Shown: piece by piece, positions 10,681 to 21,502 of the stretch
How the letters are laid out: each line of letters begins with the position of its first letter
How positions within the stretch are numbered: the first letter of the stretch is position 1
Assembly: GCF_030269925.1 (NCBI RefSeq)
Contig: NC_085133.1
Location: forward strand, 206,001 to 270,000
Length of the DNA stretch: 64,000 bases
Direction: 5' to 3'
DNA from: Bombyx mori
Lineage: Eukaryota; Arthropoda; Insecta; Lepidoptera; Bombycidae
The notes under the pieces: generated by a model
Told to the model about the DNA's origin: nothing
What the model saw: the letters and a program-made list of their open reading frames with translations, nothing else
The model's database searches: none
Program-made: the position numbers and the translations under genes

Positions 10681-11569
10681 TTTTTTTTTTGGGTATGTGG
10701 GTGTTGAACCTCACTAAAAACTCCTGCCGCTCACAACCGGCGCCCTACCTCGGACCGGGCCGGAGCCCAGTCGGGGCTATTGAAACGGCGGGACAGGGTT
10801 GACGCAGAGCACATTACATCCATCCCACCGTCCCACGGACGCTGGACCGGTGGCCGCCAGCGAAACGACCACCGGTTCCCTCGTTCAGCGGGCCGAGAGC
10901 CCGCTTTGATGGCGCCGCGTTACACCTTCCCCCAGAGCGGTCGGGGGAACGCGGTCTACCATCACCCGGCTTCCTATTGCGGGTGAGCGTGCAGAGCACG
11001 CCACCCCTCGTCTGGGTCCCTCCCCGCACAAAACGGGTTGGACCCCTAGCTCTTAGGGGGCCAGGTCACGGATACGACCCCGGTCCCGACCCCCTGCTCG
11101 GCGGCGGCGGGTTTCTGCGTAGTGAGGAGAGCTTTCCCTCACTCGCCCCGCCGCCTTCTTCTGCGAGATGGTGCACTCGCAGAAGTCGAGCATAGCCTTC
11201 CATGACTCATCGCTGCCAAGCATCGACGCCACGACGCCAGGCAGCGACAAGTCAGGTCCTATCTTTGCGACCAGGACACGGCGCTGCACCTCCCAAGCGG
11301 GGCAGACAGCGAGCGTATGCTCCGCCGTGTCCAGGTCGTGTCCACAATGGTGACACCTCGTCGTCGGCTCAGCCCCTATCCGGCGCAGGTACTTCCCGAA
11401 GCATCCGTGCCCGGTCAGCACCTGCACCAGACGAAAGGTGAGACGTCCCTCGCCACGATTCACCCAGTCATCAAAGACCGGGTAAACCGCCTCGACGGTC
11501 CGTAGCCCCCACGTGGGGTTGGCCAATCGCCTCGACCACGACTCGAGCACGGACCGCCGAGAATGGGCC
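10681..11569 (-). mobile_element. R1-like LINE, 5'-truncated, inserted in Bm1
   Basis: An 889-bp minus-strand insertion with its poly(A) tail visible as T's at 10681-10690. It is bordered by a perfect 15-bp target duplication (10666-10680 and 11570-11584), the signature of target-primed reverse transcription. The GC-rich content contrasts with the flanks. The 3'UTR (10691-11052) follows a C-terminal coding segment with a zinc knuckle. Confidence 0.9.
11053..11569 (-). pseudogene. C-terminal part of an R1-like LINE ORF2 (truncated)
   Basis: The open frame of about 172 codons has no true ATG: its first codon lies at the truncation point, and the element lost everything upstream, including the reverse-transcriptase domain. 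The visible part has WGLRTVEAVYPVFDDWVNRG, then LTGHGCFGKYLRRIG, and the knuckle CHHCGHDLDTAEHTLAVC (Cys73, Cys76, His85, Cys90). A CX2CX8HX4C knuckle after the RT, preceded by the TGHGCF text, is characteristic of R1/RT1-type LINEs. The terminal part is Arg/Gly-rich. It is dead as a retrotransposon because the catalytic domains are absent. Confidence 0.8.
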
Positions 11570-11584
11570 AAGTTCTACGGTCTC

Positions 11585-11895
11585 AGTATAGTTACAACGG
11601 CTACCCCACCCTTCGAACCGAAACGCATTACTGCTTCACGGCGGAAATAAGCGGGGTGGTGGTACCTGCCCGTGCGGACTCCCAAGAGGTCCTACCACCA
11701 GTGATTACGCAAATTATAATTTTGCGGGTTTGATTTTTATTACACGATGTTATTCCTTCACCGTGGAAGTCAATCGTGAACATTTGTTGAGTACGTATTT
11801 CATTAAAAAAATTGGTACCCGCCTGCGGGATTCGAACACCGGTGCATCGCTACGTACGAATAAACCGGACGTCTTATCCTTTAGGCCACGATGAC
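11585..11895 (-). mobile_element. Bm1 SINE, head part of the split copy
   Basis: Continues the copy from 10553-10680: AGTATAGTTACAACGGCTAC through the body and tRNA-like head (GGGATTCGAACACC, CCTTTAGGCCACG) to about 11895. It was full length before the LINE insertion. Confidence 0.92.
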
Positions 11896-12133
11896 TACAT
11901 TGATAATTGAAAACAACAGAAATAGAGGATATCAGGCGTGCAGCGCGGTCCTACGCACTGACTGATGGGGCTACTTGAACTCGCGCTGGTAGGTGGATCC
12001 TGACGGCTTCAGACTTAGCGACTTCTAGTATACATGCTAATTTTAGACCTAAATACAATTTTATGTGGAACCTCCGGATTTAAGGAGGGAGTTCGATTCT
12101 TTCGGGGCTTTGTACCAGATGCTCCCCCAAATA

Positions 12134-12435
12134 TTTTTTTAGACTATCGCACTCTCAATCTGCCTAGACGAATTAACGATCTCATGACACATCTGGTGTG
12201 AAGGGATTACCAGCCCATAGACATCAACAACGTAAGTGCCACTACCCTGTTTGTGACATGAAGTCTAAGCCACAGCTCTATAGTAGAACGGCTTCACATC
12301 ACACCACAAGAATAACTGCTTCACGGCAGCAATACGCGGGGTGGTGGTACCTACCCGGGCGAACTCAAAAGACGCCCTATCGCCAGTACCTAAGTCAATT
12401 ACCTATATAATTGTGGAAGTCATTCGTGAACATAT
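12134..12435 (-). mobile_element. Bm1 SINE, diverged
   Basis: Reverse-oriented old copy with landmarks ACATCTGGTGTGAAG, CCCATAGACATCAACAACGT, ACTGCTTCACGGCAG, GTGGTGGTACCTACCCG, GCCAGTA and GTGGAAGTCATTCGTGAACAT. The tRNA-like head is mostly gone. Confidence 0.8.
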
Positions 12436-12593
12436 AATGAGAAAATCTTTTTTTAACATATTTTTGTGTCTGGTATTGAGACATTGTCTTGAGGCCTGGC
12501 GAGTTGAGGCATGTCGCCTGTGTTACATAACGCACACTAAGCGTCGCGCTTCATGTATTAATGTAATAAACTAATAACTTAATAAAAACAACT

Positions 12594-12656
12594 ACATTTA
12601 TATTTTTTTAATATTTTAATATTTTTAATATTTTTAGCTTTTTTTTTTTTTTTCAG
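12594..12656. repeat. AT-rich simple repeat
   Basis: Irregular TTTTTAATA units followed by a 16-base T run ending in TTTCAG. The pyrimidine run plus CAG resembles a splice acceptor, but no exon follows that I can support. Confidence 0.5.
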
Positions 12657-13032
12657 CCACCAGCTTCTTGTTGAAAACTGATGATGAGAATTTGTATGGA
12701 GGGCCATAAATCAGACTTGGGTCAGCTTTAAAGTTACCGCGATAAGGGCCTATTCAGGCATCTTGAGATTACTCGAACGTTTGAAAATTTCATTATTAGA
12801 CGAAGGAGCGGCTTCAGATTTTATCTACATCAGCATATAGTTCAAAATTAGTTGCGCATTTCGGAAGGCCAGATCAGGAAATTTCATTACAAACTTAAAT
12901 TTATTCCGGATCAAGAAATACTGTGCGATGTGCATTTTTCTCTCATTTATTTGCTTTTACATGCAGATATAGACTGAAAAATACAAGTTTAATAGTTTGT
13001 AAATTCAGCTTAATTTTTGAGTGTATGTGTTA

Positions 13033-13462
13033 TTATGAGATTTTTACAGATTTCATCAGAATTACTACCTGTTCATAGATTTAAGAAAACTGTCAAGGAA
13101 CGTTTGTGCAACAAGGCATACTATAAAGTTAAGGATTATTTACTAGATGGCACTACGTGAGAATGAGGCGTTCGCTCCTGGCCTTTTCATTTTTCATTAT
13201 TATTATTATTATTTTTAATTGTATTTTTTGACTTGTTCTTTCCTTTATTGTAAATATTTTTAATTATATAAAAAAAAAAGAAAATATTTGAGAAAAAACA
13301 AAAAAAAGCCCGCTGAGTTTGTTTCGCCGGTTCTTCTCAGGACTGTGGCTTTTTTTGGAACCGGTGGTAGAGTTAACATTGTTATTTATATTTTGACATT
13401 TAACAAGTGTGTCATACTGACATCTAAGTTGAAATAAATGATTTTGAATTTGAATTTGAAAG
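13033..13462 (+). mobile_element. LINE 3' end with TTTGAA tail (CR1/Jockey-like), 5'-truncated
   Basis: C-terminal coding remnant (separate entry), then a T-rich 3'UTR and the block AGCCCGCTGAGTTTG..CGCCGGTTCTTCTCAGG at 13308-13340. It ends in short tandem units, GATTTTGAATTTGAATTTGAA, near 13440-13460, rather than poly(A). Reverse-oriented relatives are at 16483-16620 and 38688-39033. Confidence 0.75.
13035..13160 (+). pseudogene. LINE ORF2 C-terminus remnant
   Basis: A 42-codon in-frame piece containing LLPVHRFKKTVKERLCNKAY and then YKVKDYLLDGTT before the TGA at 13158-13160. The FKK-V-K..L-NKAYY-V-DYL text matches the minus-strand remnant at 38939-39033, so the frame is conserved across copies. 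This tail is common at the C-terminus of CR1/Jockey-type insect LINE proteins. All catalytic domains are missing. Confidence 0.7.
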
Positions 13463-14549
13463 TTACAGTAAATTAGACTAAAGGGCGAACCCTGAATTTC
13501 AAAATTAGAGATAATGTATCAATGTAAGTATGTAACAGTGTGTGAAGACTATTCGTGTTTTTTCATGACGTATCGATGTGATTTCAATAGTTCGCATTAA
13601 ATATACCTGTCTTGTTCTGTCCGAACCATTCCTTAACATCACTTCTAGAAACTTCAAAATATTGAAATTGTTATGCGAAATTGTAAGTATAATTCAAGAA
13701 CCGGTTCATCAAAATATTTATTTTTAACTAACTACTCCAAAATATGGAAATCACACTACGCAATCTATTCATAAGCAGTGACATCTTGATCACGCTTCCT
13801 ACTGGGACCACTGGTGTCCAAGTTGACCAAACTTACTGGTCAAGACGATCGTCTGAGACACTACCAAGTAAAAACTTGAGCTTATTGCCGCAAATTATCC
13901 GACCTCACTTTCTTACCCAAAATAACTAATGGTACGGTCGACTCCAAATTGTTACAGAATAAATTAAAACTCAATATACCGACCGCACCACCAAATAACA
14001 ACGTTGTCTCCAGGCTCTACAGAAAACGTAGCAAGCACACTTCCAATTATCTATTTCAATATTAGTCAACATTTTAATAACTTCAAAAAGTTCCTACACG
14101 GTATTGTAATCGAGAAATGTATCTTTATAGAACCTAAATAAATGTCTGTTATCTCATGAAACGAAATCCCATATGAATCTTGCGCAGTAACAATGATGTC
14201 AAAGGACCAATAAAATACCCGATGCCCTAAAATCAGAGTAGGTATATTTCTCCCGCGTCAAGAGCGGCAGCAGTAAATAACGTGGCATACATCACTCCTG
14301 AAGTAGATTCCATTAAATCTCAAGTTTTTACGTGGAAACCGTCGGCTGGTCGTAAACTCGCCTCGTAAAACATTCGGTTAAGTGTTGTAAAATGTGTGAA
14401 AATGTCCGTCTGTTGATGGACGTTCCGCTCCGTGTGACGTGTGAACATCATGCGGAGCGGCAAGGGCGAGCTGGGAGGATCTCCACTCTCTGTGAGGACG
14501 ACGCGATTCCGCCGCGGCTGGGGTCCTGGGATATGTATGTGTTGAACTA
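13463..14549. other. No recognised gene
   Basis: AT-rich sequence with no supported coding region. A GC-richer island at 14330-14540 lies just before the Bm1 at 14550. No repeat relationship was recognised. Confidence 0.35.
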
Positions 14550-14926
14550 GTCGTGGCCAAAAGGATAAGACGTCCGGTGCGTTCGTATCTAGCGATGCAC
14601 CGGTGTTCGAGTCCCGCAGGCGGGTACCAATTTTTCTAATGAAATACGTACTCAACAAATGTTCACGATTGACTTCCACGGTGAAGGAATAACATCGTGC
14701 AATAAAAAAATTATAATTTGCGTAATTACTGGTGTTAGGATCTCTTGTGAGTCCGCGCGAGTAGGTACCACCACCCTGCCTATTTCTGTCGTGAAGCAGT
14801 AATGCGTTTCGGTTTGAAGGGTGGGGCAGCCGTTGTAACTATACTGAGACCTTAGAACTTATATCTCAAGGTGGGTGGCGCATTTACGTTGTAGATGTCT
14901 ATGGGCTTCGGTAACCACTTAATACC
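14550..14926 (+). mobile_element. Bm1 SINE with tRNA-like head, 3'-truncated
   Basis: Head GTCGTGGCCAAAAGGATAAG with B box GGTGTTCGAGTCCCGC. A small deletion removes the TCAAACCCGC segment. It stops at ACCACTTAATACC without a tail, which suggests a later deletion at 14926. Confidence 0.92.
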
Positions 14927-15248
14927 GTCAAACTGGCCAGCGGCAGTCACATTCTATTTGTTCTGGCTAATGTTTGTCAACAATCAGATTGACTATGCGC
15001 TTCTCTACCCAACTAGTTTAATAATCGCTGGTGACTGACTTGGCACGTTAAGTCTCTTGACCTTCGTGCGGTCGGCGATCCACCTGGTGGAGATCCTACT
15101 CACCAGCTCCATACCTAGAGCTCCAGCAGCTGCGCGGTCCGCTCACTGCCACTACGACTTGTGACTTAAAAGACAACATTTCCCCAAATTGTTATTTGTA
15201 GGACATAAGCGGAGATAATCAAAACCTCATTGTTTGGTTTATTAATGA

Positions 15249-15554
15249 CTAGCTTTTGCCCGCGACTCCGTCCGCGTGGAATACTTACTTTGGCATAACG
15301 CTAAATTTTACCTGTCTCTTTATTTATGTAAAAAGTGAAAAAAAAATTGAATTATAGAAGTATAAAAAGCTATTTAAACCCTTATTTTGAAACATTCTTT
15401 ATTGGTGCTCCACTTGTATTGGCCTTATCGTGATGTTATATACTCAATAAATGGGTTATTTAAGACTGAAGGAATTTTTCAAATCGAGCCAGTAGCTCCT
15501 GAGATTAGCGCGTTCAAACAAACAAACTCTTCAGCTTTATAATATTAGTATAAA
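15249..15554 (-). mobile_element. Non-autonomous Helitron
   Basis: On the minus strand the 3' terminus is ..GCAAAAGCTAG followed by T (CTAG at 15249-15252). The 5' terminus is a slightly degraded form of TCTATACTAATATTATAAAG, ending at 15554 and preceded by A. Insertion between A and T with no target duplication is the Helitron hallmark. The inner text (GGGCAAAAGC, GAGCTACTGG) is typical of lepidopteran Helitrons. No Rep/helicase is encoded. Confidence 0.75.
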
Positions 15555-15836
15555 TGATGAACAGTCTGAAAGCGATCCCTTGAAACGATAAGATCGCATA
15601 TTGTATTTTTGCGTTTACAGTGCGTTCGTGTTGCAGAGTTGTTAGGTGCTCAATAAAGCTCACGCTGGCCTGCCTATACGTCACGTGTGTGAGTGGCGGG
15701 CTGAGCGCGACGTGGCCTCGCTTCCTTTCAATTAAACACGATCGATATGGAGGAGGTTTACATTCCTCTACATGTTATTTGAACTTCGATACCTAGTGCC
15801 TTTTTTATTTATTCAATTCATTTTAAATAATTACAC

Positions 15837-16142
15837 AGTGAAGGAATTTACATCGTGTAGTAAAAATCAAACCCGCAAAATTATAATTTGTGCAATTACT
15901 GGTGGTAGCATCTCTTGTGAGTCCGCACGGATAGGTACCACCGCACCGTCCCGCCTATTTCTGCCGTGAAGCAGTAATGCGTTTCGGTTTGAAGGGTGGG
16001 GCAACCGTTGTAACTGTACTGAGATCTAGAACTTAATCTCAAGGTGGGTGGCGCATTTACGTTGTAGATGTCTATGGGCTCCAGTAACCACTTAACACCA
16101 GGTGGGCTGTGAGCTCGTCCACCCATCTCAGCAATAAAAAAA
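15837..16142 (+). mobile_element. Bm1 SINE, 5'-truncated
   Basis: Begins inside the linker (GTGAAGGAATTTACATCGTG) after the tRNA-like head and continues to CTCAGCAATAAAAAAAA. Confidence 0.93.
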
Positions 16143-16264
16143 ATCTACATTAATGAAGAAATTTATGACATTATTAGATTATGAAAAGAAATAATTGGCA
16201 GTTGTCAAACACACTAATTAGGGCAATAAATAAAAACCTAATTATAACAAATTGCCCATGTAAT

Positions 16265-16375
16265 TAACGGGGTCCATCACTTGACATCTGGCAGTGTTGT
16301 GGGGATGAGGTCGTCCGGTGATAGATTCTGCGAAGCACGGCTCTTGCTAGGGCTAGTGTTAGCAAAGAATTAGTC
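16265..16375 (+). repeat. LINE 3'UTR fragment
   Basis: GTGATAGATTCTGCGAAGCA followed by CGGCTCTTGCTAGGGCTAG and TTAGCAAAG. This is the sense version of the block seen in reverse at 24650-24860 and 37700-37925, related to the 3'UTR of the LINE at 1-3216. Confidence 0.5.
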
Positions 16376-16482
16376 TTTAATGTCTTTATTCTAGAATCGG
16401 TCCGCGCCATTGCTCCCGCAGTAACGCGCGAGTGAGATGCGTACAGTTTGCGTTAAGAAAACCTCCGAAGTGCAACTGTTCA

Positions 16483-16620
16483 AATCAAATCAAATTAAAA
16501 GTTTTTATTCAACATACTTGTTGAACGTCAAAAAGAACTACCGCCAATTCACAAAAACAAGCCTCCGTTCTGAGAAGAACTGGCAAGAAACTCAGCGGGC
16601 ATGTCTTTTTTTTTTAATAT
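16483..16620 (-). mobile_element. LINE 3' end (TTTGA-tail family)
   Basis: Minus-strand copy beginning with the tandem tail CAAATCAAATCAAATT, then TTTTTATTCAACATACTTG and CTGAGAAGAACTGGCAAGAA followed by ACTCAGCGGGC. It is the same order as 38688-38830 and the reverse of 13300-13460. It is truncated before any coding sequence. Confidence 0.75.
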
Positions 16621-16639
16621 TAGTTTTTTTTTTAAATTA

Positions 16640-17589
16640 GATTTATTTTAATATTAGTTAATATTAAAAGTATAAAAACGTAACGAATAACCTAACATTA
16701 ATCTCCAGCGCTATTTTCCAGTACATGCATGCATGCCGATGCATATGTGTTTACGGTTCATATAAATTACGAGACTAAGCGGCTTAGTAAATTTCATCGC
16801 AACTATTTGATTTCTGTTTTATATTAATTCATTCCTTAATCGTCTCCTCGTTGATCTTGATCTCGATTGTTTTGATGCTGTTCGTTGACTATCTCTCTCA
16901 GTCCGCTCATTCAGGGATATCTCCGCACACGAAGTGCTACAGTTAGTCTACCCATCATATATTATTTCTTCTATTTTTACTCAAATAAGTCTATTTTATT
17001 TATTTATCGTATGGCATTCGTTTACACTGCGTGGTTATAATTTAAATTTACAGTTTGTGAAATAATCGATAGCTTCTTCTGTTACATTTTTGAGATCTTC
17101 CACTTGGCCTGCGAATCTCGTTAGTGGGCATTCCATGACAATGTGGCGTATAGTCTATAAGTCTCTCTCTCTCTCTTATTGTGGTTACATTCTTTCTAGC
17201 ACTCTCAATCGCGGGTAACGCGAGCGTGTCATGTGTCACTGGTCACATTAAGACCGTGTCCTCGCGCAGGTCCTTGCGTGACTGTTAAACTAAAAACGTT
17301 TGGCTATTACGTATACGTTTTAGATCTTTATTGATGCAGTATCAAACAGTTCGTCATTGTAGAAAAGCGATTTCGGCGGTATGCTGTATGTATATTAGAT
17401 TATCATTATCTTTGCACATCTAAGCATACAACCGGCCTAGTGTTAAACGTGGCCTTTGGACAATACAACACAAATGTAGCTTTGAACGTGCTGGACTACA
17501 GGTCGATTTTTTAGTTCTATTGCTATAACAGTGATGTACGAGATGCGAGAGATTTAAATGAAAACAAAATAACATGCTATAGAAATAGT
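16640..17589. other. No recognised gene
   Basis: AT-rich unique-looking sequence with a short (CT)n tract near 17160-17180. Nothing here supports a gene. Confidence 0.35.
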
Positions 17590-17766
17590 ATGTATAATTC
17601 TATTAAGAGCGGACTGGGGTTCGGGCACAATTACTTAGAGCAGATCGAATCACTACACAAAAGAAGCCCCCACAAAGAAACCGATGCGAAGGGAGATAAA
17701 ATGGAACCCACAAGCAACACGCGCTCCGACCTCAAAGACGAGGCGTCGACCCAATATCACAAGGTG
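17590..17766 (+). CDS. Possible exon of an unidentified plus-strand gene
   Basis: An open frame from the ATG at 17590 encodes a hydrophilic Lys/Glu/Asp-rich segment including SLHKRSPHKETDAKG and NTRSDLKDEASTQYHK. The codons in 17700-17762 are GC-rich at the third position, unlike the flanks. CACAAG at the end is followed by GTGGGT, a possible splice donor, after which the frame becomes hydrophobic and intron-like. No domain was recognised and no partner exon was seen. A chance open frame remains quite possible. Confidence 0.25.
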
Positions 17767-18228
17767 GGTAACATTTTATTATGCTTATGGAATTCAGTAC
17801 TTAATATAAGCTGGGTACTTAATTTTTGTAATTAAGTAAGGCAAAAAAATGTTCTCGTCATATGCACTAATGTTTATAATTAAAACTGTTTCTTACAAAA
17901 AGAATTAAACTAAGTGGATCTTGAAATATAACCAAAAGAAAGGATGGTAGTAGATAAAACAAAAACTGGACAATCTTTCAGATATTTATCGTTTTGTGTA
18001 AAGGCTTATTTTACTTTTGTACTTGCCCAATTTTTATCGTTTCAAGGTACTGGCAGATCTATGGCATTCTTGGTGACCGACAGCTAATCACTCATGGACA
18101 TTGTAAATAGTTCTTCAAACATAATGGTTACGTCTCCTGTGCGTCAAGCCTGTTGGGTTTATTCACCAGTTCTCAGAATTATGGCTTCTCTAAAGACTGG
18201 TGATGGCGCCCAGCTTAACATTGAGTAA

Positions 18229-18500
18229 TTGTTTTTATTTATTTATTGCGTCTGTAGGCATACGACCATACGGCCCACCTGATGGTGAGTGGTTACCGTC
18301 ATCGTTATGTCAGCAATGCTAGCGGCAGAGCCAAGCCGCTGCCTACCGCTTAATACTTTCCACAAGCCGAAGGACAGTGTGCATATATCATTTGTATAAA
18401 CAGTTGTTATGGAAGTGCTTCTTCTAATGGAGACAAGCGCACGTGGGAACGGACCATCGAAAAGTATTAAAGAGATGAATGCAAACAAGGGTGAAGAGAT
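18229..18500 (-). repeat. Second interspersed repeat family
   Basis: Poly(T)-like start, ATTGCGTCTGTAGGCATACG, CGGCCCACCTGATGGTGAGT, GGTTACCGTC, GCAATGCTAGCGGCAGAGCC, AAGCCGCTGCCTACCGC. It then extends into a segment comparable with 5560-5700. No Bm1 body is present. This may be the 3' portion of a LINE. Confidence 0.6.
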
Positions 18501-18724
18501 CAATAATGCCTGGTTGGCATGCAAGCTCCGCCCGACGCTGATTGATGATGCGTTAAAGTGAGCCCATGAATATTGAAAGGGCTCGGCCCCCGCTCGGGGA
18601 TAATGCGATTACCACGTTTTTGTTGGTAATTAAATTTTAACTTTCAATACAATTTGAATTTTAAATTTGAATTACTTGGTGTCATAGTGTAATCAAATAA
18701 AACCTGCAAAGCTATTTTAGTCCT

Positions 18725-18840
18725 TTATTATTGCTTAGATCGATGAACGAGCTCACGGCCCGTCCGGCTTTAATTGGTCACCATTAACTACTTTGAGACG
18801 TGAGTTCTAAGTCCCAATGGTATAATTTAACCTCGTGAGA
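18725..18840 (-). mobile_element. Bm1 SINE remnant, diverged
   Basis: TTATTGCTTAGATCGATGAA, GAGCTCACGGCCC, then GAGTTCTAAGTCC. Only the tail quarter is recognisable. Confidence 0.6.
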
Positions 18841-18908
18841 AGTCCAGCTGCAAGATAATACCCAGGTTACATGATTAAGCGTATTATAGTTGAAACTCGT
18901 TAACTACC

Positions 18909-19308
18909 TAGTCAGGTCATAAATTCTGTCACATGTTTAATGTAAAATAATTGAAACAAGTTTATTCATTATGTAACCATTCATATACCAAAATGAACTT
19001 AACAAAACATAGATTCTTATGACACTAAAGTTTATTCAAAATGACCTCCGTGATTTTGAATACAGGCCTTCAATCTGCACGGCCAGTCGTTTGAAATTTG
19101 AATTGGCGCATAACCACAACGATGCAACGCAATAACTGCAACACGGTCTTCTTTAAGCGTCCACTCCATATTTAAAAATGAGTAAAATTCTAAAAGTATA
19201 CATTTTTATTTTCATGAACAATTCGAAATTCGAATTCAATAAACTTTTTTGTGGCCAGCATTCTAAAAGAAAAGTTTTTACTGTGTGACAATACTTACGA
19301 CCCGACTA
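18909..19308 (-). mobile_element. Tc1/mariner-like miniature element with TA target
   Basis: Terminal inverted repeats are TAGTCAGGTCATAAATTCTG (left) and, read inward from the right, TAGTCGGGTCGTAAGTATTG. Both continue as TCACA, and both ends lie on TA. The 400-bp element retains only a tiny transposase frame, so it depends on a full-length relative. Confidence 0.8.
19032..19169 (-). pseudogene. Internally deleted transposase: N-terminus fused in frame to C-terminus
   Basis: A 45-codon uninterrupted frame starts MEWTLKEDRVAVIALHRCGY, the beginning of the N-terminal helix-turn-helix of Tc1/mariner-like transposases. It passes through WPCRLKACIQ and stops right after NHGGHFE, the usual extreme C-terminus of such proteins. 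The whole DDE catalytic core is missing. The junction keeps the frame, so the product would be a short DNA-binding-like peptide, if it is made at all. It lies inside the inverted repeats listed above. Confidence 0.7.
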
Positions 19309-19309
19309 G

Positions 19310-20119
19310 TTATATCAATTTGACAATCGGCCACATTCTTCGCGCTAATAGATGGTCGCGGTAATCACGGATTATTTCCAAGGGAACATGCTATTGAAAT
19401 GATATGGCATTGACAAGTCCCAAATCTCTCATTCAATATAAACAGAGCCAGTACCTCCATATACCGAAAGGTTTATCTGGACCCAAGTCTATCAGCGACA
19501 ATGTAATACTTCCCTCGGTTTGCCTGAACCATGAACAAAATGAAAATTGCTTTACGATCTTTTTAGTCTTACTGCTTTTAGTCATGAATATATTGTCTTC
19601 ATTCTGATATTGAAGACGTTTAGAATGATTTACAGTGTACGTGTCCCGCGCCCTCGAGCGAGTCGTCCTTGGCCACGCACGCTGGGTCAATGTAATTTTA
19701 ATTAAAGGAGAATAAGTTTACGAACGTTTGTCATTACTCGCGATACGGTCGTCAGTGTGGGTACTGTTACACGGCCTTTCTCAAACTTCTTTTTAAAAAA
19801 AAACAAAACAACTTTTCACAACTAAACTGTCTTTTATTAGACTTCACAATTTACAATACTATTGTTGACTTCTCAAACTTTAGTATGTTTTAAATGTGTG
19901 CCCGCGACGGCTTCCAGATTCTAAATGTTTTTTCATACGATTTGATTCAACAAGAAAACTAAAAATGATGACTCTAATGGAAAAACACAGTGAACTCGTA
20001 AACGAGCTGATTAAGGCAAAGCTGCTTTATAGAATAGTGTGTAACAGTACGAAACTGTCATATTCTAATTAGTTATCTGTATATTTATCTCTAGGACTCT
20101 TGACTGGTTGATTTGACTT
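19310..20119. other. No recognised gene
   Basis: Two antiparallel short open frames (19404-19690) overlap and lack features. The rest is AT-rich with no repeats recognised. Confidence 0.35.
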
Positions 20120-20294
20120 GAATGCGTTTCGGTTTGAAGGGTGGAGCAGCCGTTGTAGTTATACTGAGACCTTAGAACTTATATCTCAAGGTGGGTGGCG
20201 CATTTACGTTGTAGATGTCTATGGGCTCCAGTGACCACTTAACATCAGGTGGGCTGTGAGCTCATGCACCCATGTAAGCTATAAAAAAAAAAAA
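20120..20294 (+). mobile_element. Bm1 SINE, 5'-truncated
   Basis: Begins at AATGCGTTTCGGTTTGAAGG and runs to the tail with a 13-base A run (20282-20294). Confidence 0.92.
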
Positions 20295-20616
20295 AGCACT
20301 AACATAAATACGTTTAATATTAATTGATAGTATCCTTTCAATATATAATTCAGCGCGTCGCGTTGTCCATTTTTTTATTATTAACAACGATGGCCTCCCG
20401 TCTACATCTATAATGCAACGCCAAGGACCTCACGTACTTTCCAAAGAAGGACGCATTATAAAGCTCGCGACAGCTTGAGAAAGCTTGTGTTTGTAGGATG
20501 GGTTGTGGTTCCTGGATTTGTGTTAGCCGCCAAACAACCATACGATTAGATTTGAAGAACATTACAGATGTATTGCGCATTAATTCGTACCAAACCCTTG
20601 AACTCAAATTCTTGAA

Positions 20617-20985
20617 GTCGTTGTGGCCTAAAGGATAAGTTGTCCGATGCATTCGTATGTAGCGATACACCGGTGTTCGAATCCCGCAGGCGGGTACCAT
20701 TTTTTCTAATGAAATACGTACTTAACAAATGTTCACGATTGACTTCCACGGTGAAGGAATAACATTGTGTAATAAAAATCAAACCCGCAAAAGTTATAAT
20801 TTGCGTAATTACTGGTGGTAGGATCTCTTGTGAGTCCGCACGGGTAAGTACCACCCACCTATTTCTGTCGTGAAGCAGTAATGGGTTTCGGCTTGAAGGG
20901 TGGGGCAGCCGTTGTAACTAGTAACCACTTAAAACCAGATGGGCTGTGACCTCGTCCACCCATCTAAGCAATAAAAAAATAAAAA
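20617..20985 (+). mobile_element. Bm1 SINE with head and internal deletion
   Basis: Complete tRNA-like head (GTCGTTGTGGCCTAAAGGAT, GGTGTTCGAATCCCGC). The body jumps from CCGTTGTAACTA directly to GTAACCACTTA, deleting about 85 bp between two short related words (CTA / GTAAC). The tail ends at 20985. Confidence 0.93.
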
Positions 20986-21502
20986 TTGATTACTTGTTTT
21001 ATTACCCATGTGAAATGTTATTAAATGTTAATAAAATGGTAAAAATAAACGTAATGAATTCCAGAAAGATATTACAGGTTCAAGCCCTTATTGCTCTGTT
21101 TACGCAAAACCACTAAGCAGTCGATAAAAAAAATGACGACTCATATTAATAAAAATATTAAAAAGCTCCGAGTTATAAATAAGCTCACCGCGTATAGAAG
21201 CTGTGAGTGTGCTTTCGATCATGATTAATGTACTGAAAGTTTATTATTAGAACACAGTCGATGTGCTTTTATCTCGAGCTTTCGGCGTAACACAGCTGTT
21301 TTATACAAATACAATCGCTTTATACGCTACAGTTCAGTCATCTGTGACTATCAAAGTAGAAACATTGTAAATCGTAAAATGAAATCAATTAACATCACCC
21401 GTCAGAGATTTTTTTGAGATAGAAAAATGAAAGATCGTAGTATACCATTACTGATGCTCATAAGAGGACGATTTGCGTCAGCCGTCGGACTAATTAGATA
21501 TA
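20986..21502. other. No recognised gene
   Basis: AT-rich intergenic or intronic sequence without features that I can support. Confidence 0.3.

Noticed and set aside
12594..12660. Splice acceptor (T-run followed by TTTCAG)
   Set aside because: No open frame or partner donor can be argued downstream. T-runs of this kind are frequent here from SINE and LINE tails.
14320..14679. 119-residue minus-strand open frame
   Set aside because: About a third of it is the antisense of a Bm1 head and linker. The remainder has no domain or conservation argument.
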